The notes under the pieces are model-generated. The model made no database searches. It was not told where the DNA came from and saw only the letters and a program-made list of their open reading frames with translations. This document shows positions 56,001-64,000 of a stretch of DNA of 64,000 bases, in pieces. The stretch is from Terriglobia bacterium (GTDB lineage: Bacteria; Acidobacteriota; Terriglobia; Versatilivoradales; Versatilivoraceae). The translations under genes were made by a program, and so were the position numbers. Positions within the stretch are counted from its first letter, which is position 1, and the number at the start of each line of letters is the position of its first letter. The stretch covers positions 62,001 through 126,000 of the forward strand of contig JAKUNG010000012.1 in the NCBI GenBank assembly GCA_022452285.1, read 5' to 3'.

Positions 56001-56525
56001 ATGAGAAAGATGATTAAAACCTTAATAATTATTGCCTTGGTGACTCTTGCTAGCTTGAATAAGGCTAACGCCGATTTGAGTCTGTCCTATAAGGGAAAAT
56101 TGAGAACTCCTCTGGACTTGTACACCCAAGAAGGATCAAGACTGGAAAAAGGGAACTATAATATTGAGGTAGAGTGTAGACAAAAGTGTTCATTACAATT
56201 ATTTCAGGGAGATCAAGTTGTCGCTAATCTTGAGGGAACGTTATCTAGAGGTTATCAAAAAAGGAAAACTGCATTGATGATTCCTATTGTAGGTACCATA
56301 TTTTTACAATCTTCAATTAAAACTGGCAGGAGTGATGCTGAAAGACGTTTTAGTCAAACGGGACGACCCCAGTACGTAGAGGAGACCCATGATTGGCAAG
56401 GAAGTCTTAGAATTTTCAAAACAAAATCTTCGAATGATGGGAAGGTTTATATAGTATTTCATGAAAAGGACAGGTCCAGTCGTTATAGACAGGTTGAATT
56501 CAAGTTGTTGTCTTCGAAGCCTTGA
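56001..56525 (+). CDS. small secreted protein, unknown function
   Basis: I do not recognise this family. The 174-residue product has a signal peptide (about residues 1-24, ending ANA) and a mainly beta-sheet mature part with a cysteine pair in VECRQKCSLQLF and a basic middle. No membrane anchor follows the signal. It is 74 bases after the DUF1501 gene on the same strand, so it may belong to that operon. An alternative start is the ATG three codons later. Confidence 0.7.
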   Translation: MRKMIKTLIIIALVTLASLNKANADLSLSYKGKLRTPLDLYTQEGSRLEKGNYNIEVECRQKCSLQLFQGDQVVANLEGTLSRGYQKRKTALMIPIVGTIFLQSSIKTGRSDAERRFSQTGRPQYVEETHDWQGSLRIFKTKSSNDGKVYIVFHEKDRSSRYRQVEFKLLSSKP

Positions 56526-56581
56526 ATTTCAAAATCCGCAAAGAAAGACTCATTTTAATCTAAACAACCTATTGCTATGGA

Positions 56582-56600
56582 CTTAGCGAGAATTTAGCTA
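56582..56600 (+). terminator. weak hairpin after the small secreted protein gene
   Basis: TTAGC and GCTAA form a 5-bp stem with a 9-base loop and are followed by TGTCTTACTTTTTCT. It lies between convergent genes. Low confidence. Confidence 0.3.
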
Positions 56601-56697
56601 ATGTCTTACTTTTTCTAATATCATTTCTATTTCCAAAACTAGTCATTGTATTTAAGTTTATCAAAAGACATTCGATAAAAACTAGTGGAGAAATGCG

Positions 56698-57975
56698 TTA
56701 ACCTAGGTCAACTGCCAGAATCCTGCTGCGGCTTCTCAAATAAAGAGTAGTTCCAACTAGGGAAGGGATAGTCCAGCAATTCTCTTCAAGGATTTTTGCT
56801 TTGGCTAAAATGGTAGGACCGTCATTAGACACTTTTACAAGGGCTAAGGTTCCACCTTCATCTAAAACAATAAACTTTTTATCGGCGTAAAGAAAGGTTG
56901 CTTTAGCAAAGCTTCGGTCTTTCCACAAGACATCCCCAGTAGACACCTGAAGAGCTGTAAAGAATGCAGGACCAAAATCACCACTTGAACTGTATACTAC
57001 ATCGTCAAGTCGAATCATATTTCCGTGATGTAAACGCATTCTTTTATTAAACCAAAGCTCTTTCACACTTGTTCTTTCATCGTTTTTGATTAACTTCAGA
57101 GCACGAGTTCCACCTTTGTAGGCCGTTGAAATTACTAATGTGTTGTCTTTTCCCCAAGAAGGAGTACTAACAGTTAAACCCCCGGCCAGACCATGAGTAA
57201 ATTGCCAAAGTAGTTCGCCAGTGAGGGGGTTCACTCCAACAACCTCATTGTCCATTAATCCTACTAATTGATCACTTCCATTTACATTTATGATTATCGG
57301 TGAAGAATGAGAGCGTCCAAAATTATGTTTTGACCATAAAACTTCGCCGGTGTCCTGATGAAAAGCCATTAAGGCATGTTGAGAACCTCCTACTAAAGCA
57401 ATAACTAGGTTTTGATAAGAAATAGGACTTGAGGAAAACCCTCTGCTCATTGGCGTGGCGTTATATTTTTCGGTAAGATCATGTTGCCAAATAACCTCCC
57501 CATTATCCTTTCTTAAGCAATACATTTTTCCAGTCCAACCGATTGAGACAATAGAAGATTTAGTTAAGACTGGAGTAGATTGTGGACCAAGTCCATATTT
57601 TTTGTCGGTGCTGTCTTGCTTCTTTTTAATTGTGGCCGGATAGGTAAATTCCCACACTGTTGAGCCAGTCTTTTTATCCATTGCTATCAGCACCTCTGAC
57701 TCAGCTTGCCGATACATTGTGTAGGCTTTAGAATGGTCAACCAATATTCCCGAATACCCCTCACCTAATTCACGACTCCAGAGTTTGAGGGGCCCTTCAT
57801 TACTCCATGAATTTGACAATTTAACTGATGAAACCTTAAAATCTCCAGTAGTTCCACCCCATCTAGGCCATTCTGTCGGCGATATAGTACTACAACTGAT
57901 AGCTAGCAGAAGAATAAGGCAAGGAGTTGTATAAATATGGGTTTTGCAGATTGCTCTATTTTTTAATTTAACCAT
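56698..57975 (-). CDS. PQQ-type beta-propeller lipoprotein
   Basis: This is a predicted lipoprotein (lipobox around LLLAISC) with a PQQ-like/BamB-like beta-propeller: WPRWGGTTGDFK, VWEFTYPATIKKK, GEVIWQHDLTEKY, GEVLWSKHNFGRSHSSPI and GELLWQFTHGLAGGLTVS are blade motifs. I start at the ATG at 57975, which follows GGAAC; the frame opens five codons earlier with GTG. Length is 425 residues. Without catalytic partners it may be a sensor or scaffold rather than a dehydrogenase. It is the last gene of the 57-62 kb minus-strand operon. Confidence 0.82.
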   Translation of the reverse strand: MVKLKNRAICKTHIYTTPCLILLLAISCSTISPTEWPRWGGTTGDFKVSSVKLSNSWSNEGPLKLWSRELGEGYSGILVDHSKAYTMYRQAESEVLIAMDKKTGSTVWEFTYPATIKKKQDSTDKKYGLGPQSTPVLTKSSIVSIGWTGKMYCLRKDNGEVIWQHDLTEKYNATPMSRGFSSSPISYQNLVIALVGGSQHALMAFHQDTGEVLWSKHNFGRSHSSPIIINVNGSDQLVGLMDNEVVGVNPLTGELLWQFTHGLAGGLTVSTPSWGKDNTLVISTAYKGGTRALKLIKNDERTSVKELWFNKRMRLHHGNMIRLDDVVYSSSGDFGPAFFTALQVSTGDVLWKDRSFAKATFLYADKKFIVLDEGGTLALVKVSNDGPTILAKAKILEENCWTIPSLVGTTLYLRSRSRILAVDLG

Positions 57976-58066
57976 GTCGATTAGTTCCACAAACGGAAAA
58001 GGATTTGTTCATCTGTAATTAATTGAAAAATTTAGATTCTAAAACTTTTTAGATTATTAAGAAGTT

Positions 58067-59113
58067 TTAAACAGTGTTAACCCCTAATTTTTTTGCTGTT
58101 TCAGTAACTTTCATCCAGATATCATCTTCAATTGGAATACCATTTTTAGAACGGTCAGCATAGGTTTTCCTTTCAGGGTCTCCAGGCACTTGAACTGTTT
58201 TAAATCCTGGGGCTGGAGGGACCGCCCTTACTCGTTGCTGCATTTCATCTGCGCGCTCATTGAATTCATCAACAGACTGAAATAGATCCGAGCGGAAAAC
58301 TAAGAATGTTGCTGCATGATGACGAAGTACATCGCTAGATAGGGTGTCATTAACAAAACTATCTGATCCAAGAAAAATCCGGCTTAAAAATTCTGTCCAC
58401 AACATAATAGCCCAGCCTTTGTGTTGCCCGAATGGAATGTGGCCTCCTCCATTGAAAAAGTCAGCAGGATTAGTACTTGGTTTTCCCTCGTTATCTACAA
58501 TACACCCTTCTGGCAGAGACTGATTACGGTTGTATGCATTATCAACTTTAACTCCAGAAATAGCCGAGGTAGCAAAATCAATAATCATTGGAGGTTCATT
58601 TCCTGATGGGACACCCATAGCAATTGGATTAGTATGAAGGAGTCGTTTCCTTCCACCAAAAGGAACAGTTTTAGGGTCAATTTCACTGAAACCACCAAGC
58701 CAAGTCATAGAAATCATTTTTTCTTTTGCTGCTAGCTCTGAGAAATGCCCGACACGTCCAAGATGATGTGCTTGGACCAGTCCAACCAAAGCAAGTTGAT
58801 TTTTTTTTGCCTTCTTAATTGCTAGCTCAATTGCAAATTTGGCTGCTACTTGGCCGAAGGTCCAGTTTCCAGATACTAAGGCCGTGGCAGCAGTTTCCTT
58901 GAGAATAGAGGGGTTGCCAGCAGGTAAAAGTTTTTTGGTTTGAATATCAGACACATATCCAGGAATATGCCAAATGCCGTGAGTATCAATACCTTTTAAA
59001 TTTGCAAGGACCAAGTGCTCAGCAACCTGCCTGGCATTAGAAGAACTACTACCGGTTTTTAAAAGAATTTCAGAAGTTAAAATTCTTAATTCATCTGCTT
59101 GCTTAATTACCAT
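58067..59113 (-). CDS. Ldh-family (YlbC-type) malate/L-sulfolactate-like oxidoreductase
   Basis: This NAD(P)-dependent dehydrogenase belongs to the non-Rossmann malate/lactate dehydrogenase family, which acts on 2-hydroxy acids such as malate, sulfolactate, ureidoglycolate or 2,3-diketogulonate reduction. Signatures are LKGIDTHGIWHIPGYV with the catalytic His, AHHLGRVGHFSELA, HTNPIAMGVPSG and PPMIIDFATSAISGVKV. Length is 348 residues. It sits in an operon with RraA, Nramp-like and TIM-barrel genes, which suggests a hydroxy- or keto-acid substrate. Confidence 0.9.
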   Translation of the reverse strand: MVIKQADELRILTSEILLKTGSSSSNARQVAEHLVLANLKGIDTHGIWHIPGYVSDIQTKKLLPAGNPSILKETAATALVSGNWTFGQVAAKFAIELAIKKAKKNQLALVGLVQAHHLGRVGHFSELAAKEKMISMTWLGGFSEIDPKTVPFGGRKRLLHTNPIAMGVPSGNEPPMIIDFATSAISGVKVDNAYNRNQSLPEGCIVDNEGKPSTNPADFFNGGGHIPFGQHKGWAIMLWTEFLSRIFLGSDSFVNDTLSSDVLRHHAATFLVFRSDLFQSVDEFNERADEMQQRVRAVPPAPGFKTVQVPGDPERKTYADRSKNGIPIEDDIWMKVTETAKKLGVNTV

Positions 59114-59152
59114 AGAAGAAATTCTTTCTTAAGAAGCGTTTGTATTGTTTTT

Positions 59153-60520
59153 CTAGATAAGACCACTTTGCACTGCCAGTCCCAACACTACTGACCCAAT
59201 AATCACCACCGCAGAACCAACTAGAAGCCATGCACCTAAAGAGCTCATTCTCATTGAACGGTTAATTCGAAAAGCCATCCAACAAACTGCTACAGCTACT
59301 AAAGGAGTTCCAAAGACTCCTATGATGTAGTGACTGAGGATCACCATGTATCCGGGACGATCTGGAAAAAATAGATACAGGATTAAAGTGCACCACAGAA
59401 ATATTGATTGAATAATCTTATGGGATTTTTGGACAGATTTCGGTTGATTTCGATTGACAAGATTAAGAGTACAAAGAAAATCAGTTACAATTCGTCCACT
59501 GACAGCAGTAGCAGCTAACAAAGTTGAAAATAGAGTTGCAAGAGCACTCATAAAAAAAATAATTTTTGCCCACGGCCCATAACTTTCCGTAAAAATTATT
59601 GATATCTGCTCTACTACTCCAATACCTGAAGGTACCTGACCTTGCTTGAAGAGAATAGCTGCTCCAAGGAGAAAGTAACTACAAGTGATAACGGTTGCCA
59701 GCGATGTAGCCAGTGCTACATCGAACTTCAAGATTCTTACCCAACCTTGGGCTCGTGTAACCCATCCTTTTGATTCTGGAGAACCAAGATAACGGCCATA
59801 GCCTTTTTCTAATATCCAATAGGGATATGCTATCAACTCCGTGCCAGAAACCCCCAGAGCCCCAATTAAACTGATTACAGCAAAGGCCGCTAGTCGAACA
59901 TCCGTATCTCCAAGAGAAAAAGAAAGTCCTGTAAAGATGTCTTCTATACTTATTTTATAGGGTGTCCCTTGTAACATGATTAGACCAACTATGGCTGAGA
60001 TACTCAGAATTAAAGCCAGGCTAACCATTATTTTTTCAAGTGGCTGATAAAGGCTTTTCCACAGAACTAATTGTGCTGCCAAAACTATTAGAATTCCCCA
60101 AATTTGAATAGAACGGATAGTGTCTGGGTTTAAGGCAGAGATGCCATGAAACAGGCCAGACATGGCCCCAACTAATCCAGAGGCTCCAATTTGTGCAAAA
60201 AACCAGCCAAACATGAAAATCCAAACAAGCCAAGAAACCCTTCTCAGCTTTGGCCCCGGAAAATCACGAAGAACCTGAAAAATTGTTTGATTAGTAGTTA
60301 GACAATAACGACCCACCTCTACTTGTAAAAAGTATTTAATCACGCAGGACAAAATTACAGCCCAGAAAAGAACAAACCCAAATTTAGCAGCTTGGAGTGG
60401 CGTGTTAATGAGCTCCCCTGAACCAATGACTCCAGCAGCAATTACGATGCCTGGACCCATGGTTAATAAAGTTGGCCAGAACTTAACAGGAGCATTTCTG
60501 ATTTGTTGGTCTTGGTTCAT
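59153..60520 (-). CDS. Nramp-fold transporter without metal-binding motifs
   Basis: The protein has 11 or so membrane segments and the Nramp layout. The first segment reads TMGPGIVIAAGVIGSGELINTPLQA, aligning with E. coli MntH, whose family has I-D-P-G-N there; here it is I-G-S-G-E, so both metal ligands Asp and Asn are gone. In the sixth segment the Met-Pro-His motif is replaced by Tyr-Pro-Tyr (GTELIAYPYWILEKGYG). A manganese or iron transporter is therefore unlikely. The 455-residue protein lies between RraA (35 bases) and Ldh (39 bases), suggesting that it moves the operon's organic substrate. Database names for it (divalent metal transporter) would mislead. Confidence 0.88.
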   Translation of the reverse strand: MNQDQQIRNAPVKFWPTLLTMGPGIVIAAGVIGSGELINTPLQAAKFGFVLFWAVILSCVIKYFLQVEVGRYCLTTNQTIFQVLRDFPGPKLRRVSWLVWIFMFGWFFAQIGASGLVGAMSGLFHGISALNPDTIRSIQIWGILIVLAAQLVLWKSLYQPLEKIMVSLALILSISAIVGLIMLQGTPYKISIEDIFTGLSFSLGDTDVRLAAFAVISLIGALGVSGTELIAYPYWILEKGYGRYLGSPESKGWVTRAQGWVRILKFDVALATSLATVITCSYFLLGAAILFKQGQVPSGIGVVEQISIIFTESYGPWAKIIFFMSALATLFSTLLAATAVSGRIVTDFLCTLNLVNRNQPKSVQKSHKIIQSIFLWCTLILYLFFPDRPGYMVILSHYIIGVFGTPLVAVAVCWMAFRINRSMRMSSLGAWLLVGSAVVIIGSVVLGLAVQSGLI

Positions 60521-60555
60521 CGAGTATTCTTTTATCTATTAAGATAATGAAAAGG

Positions 60556-61254
60556 TTAAGGTTTATCAGGTCGCAAACGAGTTTTAAGACCTTCTATGCT
60601 AAAACTGTTTTGCAAAAAGTTAAAATATTCTCTTTCCTCGTCCTGAACAAGCTGAGCTTTTTCTGGGAGTAAGCAGGCGTACTGATTTGGTATTTTAACT
60701 AAACCGCTATGATCACCATGCAGCAGGTCTCCAGGTGAGATTGTTAATCCACAAATGGTAACCGTAGTATTAAAATTAATATAGGTAGGATAACCATGAG
60801 AAGCAACCCAGCCTGTAGAAAATAAGTGAAAGTCTGGAGTCTTCTCTGTAATTCCAGTACGATCTCTCGCATTTGCATCAGTGACAATGCCAATACATCC
60901 TAGATTAGTCAAAGCAGATGTAAACATATCTCCCACTAGACAACATCGGTTACGATCAAGGCCGTTATGTTTAATGACAAGGACTACGGGTCGGGGGGCA
61001 TTTTCAAGTATCTTAACTAGCTGCTCTAGTTGTGGCGGTCTTTTATCACCGGGAGTAGTACTGTCTGCCGTAGCAGTTACAGCATATCCAACCATAGATT
61101 TAAGTTGAGGGAATTGACAAATCAATTCGTTAGAAGTGAAGCCTGCCGCCCGGTCTCGAATTTGTAACTTTTCTATGGCATTAGAAATAGTTGGAGTGTC
61201 AAAAGAGGCTAATGATTTAATGAGTTCAGTAGATTTTTCTGTTAGTTCGTCCAT
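60556..61254 (-). CDS. RraA-family aldolase/decarboxylase (HMG aldolase-like)
   Basis: This is a member of the RraA family, metal-dependent class II aldolases that split 4-hydroxy-4-methyl-2-oxoglutarate or decarboxylate oxaloacetate, among others. The active-site motif GIVTDANARDRTGI includes the catalytic Arg-Asp pair. Other typical segments are FDTPTISNAIEKL, VGYAVTATADST and DGxx-like HGDHSGLVKIP. Length is 232 residues. Despite its name, the RNase E regulatory role of E. coli RraA is not implied. It is 17 bases after the TIM-barrel gene. Confidence 0.9.
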   Translation of the reverse strand: MDELTEKSTELIKSLASFDTPTISNAIEKLQIRDRAAGFTSNELICQFPQLKSMVGYAVTATADSTTPGDKRPPQLEQLVKILENAPRPVVLVIKHNGLDRNRCCLVGDMFTSALTNLGCIGIVTDANARDRTGITEKTPDFHLFSTGWVASHGYPTYINFNTTVTICGLTISPGDLLHGDHSGLVKIPNQYACLLPEKAQLVQDEEREYFNFLQNSFSIEGLKTRLRPDKP

Positions 61255-61270
61255 AAGATGAATTCACCTC

Positions 61271-62152
61271 TCAAACAGGGTGTACAATTTGTTCCTGTAA
61301 ATCTGCCATCTTTTCCATTTGTTTCATGAAAATAATGGTGCTATTAAGTACTGTTTTCCAGTCTGGTTTAGCAGGAACACTATCTAGTGATATATACCCG
61401 TTGAACTTAATTGAGTTTAGAGTTCTAATGATCTGGAGAAAATCAATGTGTCCTGTTCCTGGTCCTTGACGGTTATTATCTGCTAGATGTATGTGCATTA
61501 ACCTGTCAGAAACTGAACGAAGGGCATCGTTAATAGGTCCATCCTCCATATTCACGTGGAAAAAATCAGCTAACACTCCTAAATTATCTGCGTTTATTTC
61601 ATCTGCTATGTCTTTTGCTTCAACTAAACTATTTAAAAATCCGGCATAACCTTCGAAGCGATTAATGGGCTCAATTCCGATATTAACATTATGTTTAGCA
61701 GCGTACTCGGTTATTTCTACTGTTGACTTGATAAAATTATCTCGTAGGACCTTGATAGGTGTTTTAGTAACGGGGTATTCAGACTCTGCAGGTGAAGCAA
61801 CTATTTCGAAGCAAGGTGGATCATCAAAAGTTGCCGCTAAATCAATACTCTTTTTTGCATAGTCTATACCATGGCGACGTTCTGATTCATCAGAGGAAGC
61901 TAGATCTCGAACCTCTCCAGCGTGCCAGGGTGCCCATGCTCCAATGAGGGCTGGAACTTTTAGACCCAATGAAAATGCTAGCTCTTTAACTTCATTAAAC
62001 TTTTTGAAATCAATACGATCGGGTTCAGCGTCTAAATCAACACCATTGTATCCAGCATTGGCAACTGCCTCCAGAACTTCTACGGGGTTTTCCCATACAT
62101 TGCCACCACTGGCCGATAACGTGCATAGAATCACAGAGTATTTATGCTGCAT
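61271..62152 (-). CDS. xylose isomerase-like TIM-barrel sugar (phosphate) isomerase/epimerase
   Basis: This belongs to the AP-endonuclease-2/xylose-isomerase-like TIM-barrel superfamily, which includes keto-sugar and hydroxypyruvate isomerases. Metal-site segments are GYNGVDLDAEPD, NVNIGIEPINRFEGYAG, NLGVLADFFHVNMEDG, LMHIHLADNNRQGPGTGHIDF and GYISLDSV. The start is the ATG at 62152, nine bases after GGAGG; an upstream TTG is in frame but overlaps that site. Length is 293 residues. It is the first gene of the five-gene operon. Confidence 0.88.
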   Translation of the reverse strand: MQHKYSVILCTLSASGGNVWENPVEVLEAVANAGYNGVDLDAEPDRIDFKKFNEVKELAFSLGLKVPALIGAWAPWHAGEVRDLASSDESERRHGIDYAKKSIDLAATFDDPPCFEIVASPAESEYPVTKTPIKVLRDNFIKSTVEITEYAAKHNVNIGIEPINRFEGYAGFLNSLVEAKDIADEINADNLGVLADFFHVNMEDGPINDALRSVSDRLMHIHLADNNRQGPGTGHIDFLQIIRTLNSIKFNGYISLDSVPAKPDWKTVLNSTIIFMKQMEKMADLQEQIVHPV

Positions 62153-62372
62153 GATAAGTTCCTCCAATTACATCCTAGATGTTACTAAATAGAAAAAATA
62201 GTCTTAATGAAAAATCACTTATGAATCTAGAAGTGCAGTAAAAAAAATTCTCACTCTAAGCTAGGCTCAGCTATTCCTAATGAGCTAATGAAGAATTAAC
62301 CTTTTAAATTTACAATCAAGAAAGCTAAAAAAATAAAACTTAAACTGGGTGCATCTAATGAGTTTTAAAAAA

Positions 62373-62732
62373 TTATTTCAAAAATACTTCTAAGTACGAA
62401 AGGGGATCTGACCTCATTGTTAATTGTTTTAAATGGTATTGCCAGCACTTTTTTGTTTCAGTTGAATCGTAGTTTACTCCACACTGAGAGCAATGAACAA
62501 ATGAAACCCAGTGGTGAAATTTAGTCCCAAAATACGCTTTAGCAAATTCTTCTGTAAATATAGCCTGAGTATAGCTGGCAAATGACCAAGTTTGTTGTTG
62601 CAGTTTGGAGGCAGTGATTACGAGTTTCTCTCCTTGAAAAATTACACCATCATACCGAAGGGTGAGGTCTTTAATCCCGAGCCATCCATTAGCTACCGCT
62701 TGGTCAAATATTCTTGTTAGGAGTTGTTCCAT
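62373..62732 (-). CDS. hypothetical protein with a Cys pair
   Basis: I do not recognise this protein. It has 119 residues, no signal peptide or membrane segment, an N-terminal helix (QLLTRIFDQAVANGWLGI) and a C-terminal HCSQCGVNYDSTETKKCWQYH segment whose Cys and His could bind zinc. It starts 13 bases after the stop of the DUF1501 gene on the same strand, so it is likely the distal gene of that operon. A 205-base gap separates it from the TIM-barrel operon. Confidence 0.65.
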   Translation of the reverse strand: MEQLLTRIFDQAVANGWLGIKDLTLRYDGVIFQGEKLVITASKLQQQTWSFASYTQAIFTEEFAKAYFGTKFHHWVSFVHCSQCGVNYDSTETKKCWQYHLKQLTMRSDPLSYLEVFLK

Positions 62733-62745
62733 TTAGCCAGAAAAA

Positions 62746-64000
62746 TCAAGAAATGATTTTCTTTGCCACTACCCCGTGGACATCTGTAAGTCTGAAATCA
62801 CGACCGCCATACTGATAAGTCAGCTTTTTATGATTTAATCCAAGCAGGTGAAGAATTGTTGCGTGCAAATCATGGATATGCATGCGGTCCTTCACAGCAT
62901 GATAACCAAATTCATCTGTAGCACCGTAAATAGTTCCAGGAGTAACTCCCCCTCCAGCCATCCACATTGTATAACCATAGGGGTTATGATCACGTCCATC
63001 ATTTTCAGCAAATGGGGTACGACCAAATTCTCCTCCCCATACAATTAGGGTTTCATCCAACAAACCTCGCGTCTTAAGATCTTTTAGGAGTCCTGCAATT
63101 GGTTTGTCTACTTCTTGAGCATTCTGATTGTGAAGTCTTGCTAGGTCACTGTGTTGGTCCCATTTGTAGCTATGCCAACACCGAATAACTCGAACTCCTC
63201 GTTCAACAAGTCGACGTGCCAAAAGCAATTGCCATCCGTAATCATAAGTCACTTTATTATCTAAACCATAAAGTTGCTTTGTAGCTTTTGATTCTTCCTC
63301 AACATTAAATACTTCAGGCGCTTCCAGTTGCATACGAAAAGCTAGTTCAAAGGCCTGGATTCGAGCTTCGAGTTGGGGGTCATATTTACTGAGGTGTTTA
63401 TGTCGCTGGTTCATCTTCTGTAACATTTCAAGTTCATAGCGTTGTTGTTCAGAAGTAATACCTTGTGATAACAAGTGCTCAATTGGGGTACCTTTAACGT
63501 CATCAACTTTTAAACTATCATTTCCAATAGGTGTCGCTTGGTATATGCCGGGAAGAAAAGAGGAGTGCCAGTTACGGGCGCCACCATGATAGAAGGAGGG
63601 CTTTATCTCAATATACCCGGGAAGATTTTGATTTTCACTGCCCAATCCATAAAAAAGCCAAGAACCAATACTAGGCCGGTTAAAATTTAGTGTCCCAGTA
63701 TTAAGCTGAAGTAAAGCTGCACCATGATCAACCCCTTCGCCAACAACTGAGCGTATAACACAGAGATCATCAGCATGGGCTCCAACATTCTCAAAAAGAT
63801 TGCTGACAGGAATTCCACTTTGTCCATAGCGTTTGAACTCAAAAGGAGACTTCATTAAGCCTCCATGACTTTCTGGAGCAAACTGGAGCGAAAGTTTAAA
63901 GGGGATAGGCTTGCCATGATCTTTATTTAGTCTTGGTTTAGGATCAAAAGTATCTAAATGTGAGGGTCCACCATGCATAAAAAGAAAAATCACTCTTTTA
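62746..64000 (-). CDS. DUF1501 protein, 5' part beyond the window edge
   Basis: This is the second DUF1501 copy in the window; the frame continues past 64000, where it reads KRVIFLFMHGGPSH without a stop, so the N terminus (probable Tat signal) lies outside. Seen here are FLFMHGGPSHLDTFDPKP, YGQSGIPVSNLF, HADDLCVIRS, SIGSWLFYGLGSENQNLP, VWGGEFGRTP, DGRDHNPYGYTMWMAGGGV and MHIHDLHATILHLLGLNHKKLTY. By analogy with the other copy, a DUF1549/DUF1553 gene is expected just upstream, outside this window. Confidence 0.93.
   Translation of the reverse strand, partial: KRVIFLFMHGGPSHLDTFDPKPRLNKDHGKPIPFKLSLQFAPESHGGLMKSPFEFKRYGQSGIPVSNLFENVGAHADDLCVIRSVVGEGVDHGAALLQLNTGTLNFNRPSIGSWLFYGLGSENQNLPGYIEIKPSFYHGGARNWHSSFLPGIYQATPIGNDSLKVDDVKGTPIEHLLSQGITSEQQRYELEMLQKMNQRHKHLSKYDPQLEARIQAFELAFRMQLEAPEVFNVEEESKATKQLYGLDNKVTYDYGWQLLLARRLVERGVRVIRCWHSYKWDQHSDLARLHNQNAQEVDKPIAGLLKDLKTRGLLDETLIVWGGEFGRTPFAENDGRDHNPYGYTMWMAGGGVTPGTIYGATDEFGYHAVKDRMHIHDLHATILHLLGLNHKKLTYQYGGRDFRLTDVHGVVAKKIIS

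Noticed and set aside
59153-60520. Manganese/iron transporter MntH
   Set aside because: The overall fold fits but DPGN and MPH, which bind the metal, are replaced by GSGE and YPY.
60556-61254. Regulator of ribonuclease E activity
   Set aside because: The metal-aldolase motif GIVTDANARDR is intact and the operon is catabolic, so the enzymatic reading is preferred.

Overview
The window is AT-rich, densely coded bacterial chromosome with no mobile elements, CRISPR arrays or phage genes that I can recognise. The best phylum guess is Acidobacteriota. The support is a VWFA-related protein of the acidobacterial type, DUF2911 and DUF6599 proteins, and the uppS-cdsA-dxr-rseP cluster. Many accessory genes belong to families best known from Planctomycetes and Verrucomicrobia (PSCyt1/DUF1549/DUF1553, DUF1501, sulfatase-like, RraA, GHL10-like barrels, M81/MlrC). 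They point to a heterotroph feeding on complex organic matter. The assignment is inference, because no rRNA is present.

Region 1 (1-29.5 kb) is mainly housekeeping. On the minus strand pyrE, truA, uppS, cdsA, dxr and rseP (cut by the window edge) cover pyrimidine salvage, tRNA pseudouridylation, isoprenoid and phospholipid precursors and envelope proteolysis. A plus-strand envelope block follows (TolC-like protein, two glycosyltransferases, prepilin peptidase), then menG-aroB, pcm, a decayed NAD-type isocitrate dehydrogenase remnant, KDPG aldolase, an LRR protein, lepA, icd and mdh. Next come DUF6599 and DUF2911 proteins, a LytS/LytT-type two-component system with a candidate LytTR site in its own leader, a DUF465 protein, psd-pssA (phosphatidylethanolamine synthesis), a 2-hydroxyacid dehydrogenase, the VWFA protein and a rhomboid protease.

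Region 2 (29.7-42.7 kb) holds a sulfatase-family protein that has lost its formylglycine cysteine, a nitrilase-family amidase and a tRNA-Arg(ACG)-tadA-tRNA-Ser(CGA) cluster that places the editing enzyme beside its substrate. It continues with an acoABCX-like acetoin dehydrogenase operon without E3, an M81/MlrC protein, an enolase-superfamily enzyme, an NHL-repeat propeller and a bactofilin.

Region 3 (43-64 kb) is accessory catabolism. Two convergent operons each carry one member of a paralogous pair of secreted GHL10-like TIM-barrel proteins. One is linked to a sugar-type binding lipoprotein and a permease with an extra extracytoplasmic domain; the other is linked to a CBM9-like protein and an M20 deacylase. 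A PSCyt1-DUF1549-DUF1553/DUF1501 pair with a small secreted protein follows. A five-gene minus-strand operon then encodes a TIM-barrel isomerase/epimerase, an RraA-like aldolase, an Nramp-fold transporter lacking both metal-binding motifs, an Ldh-family oxidoreductase and a PQQ-type propeller lipoprotein. A second DUF1501 gene runs off the right edge.

The strongest leads are the pseudo-sulfatase, the Nramp-like transporter inside a hydroxy-acid operon, the mirrored GHL10-like locus, the LytTR direct repeat upstream of lytST, and a long imperfect RNA-like hairpin at about 26.4 kb.
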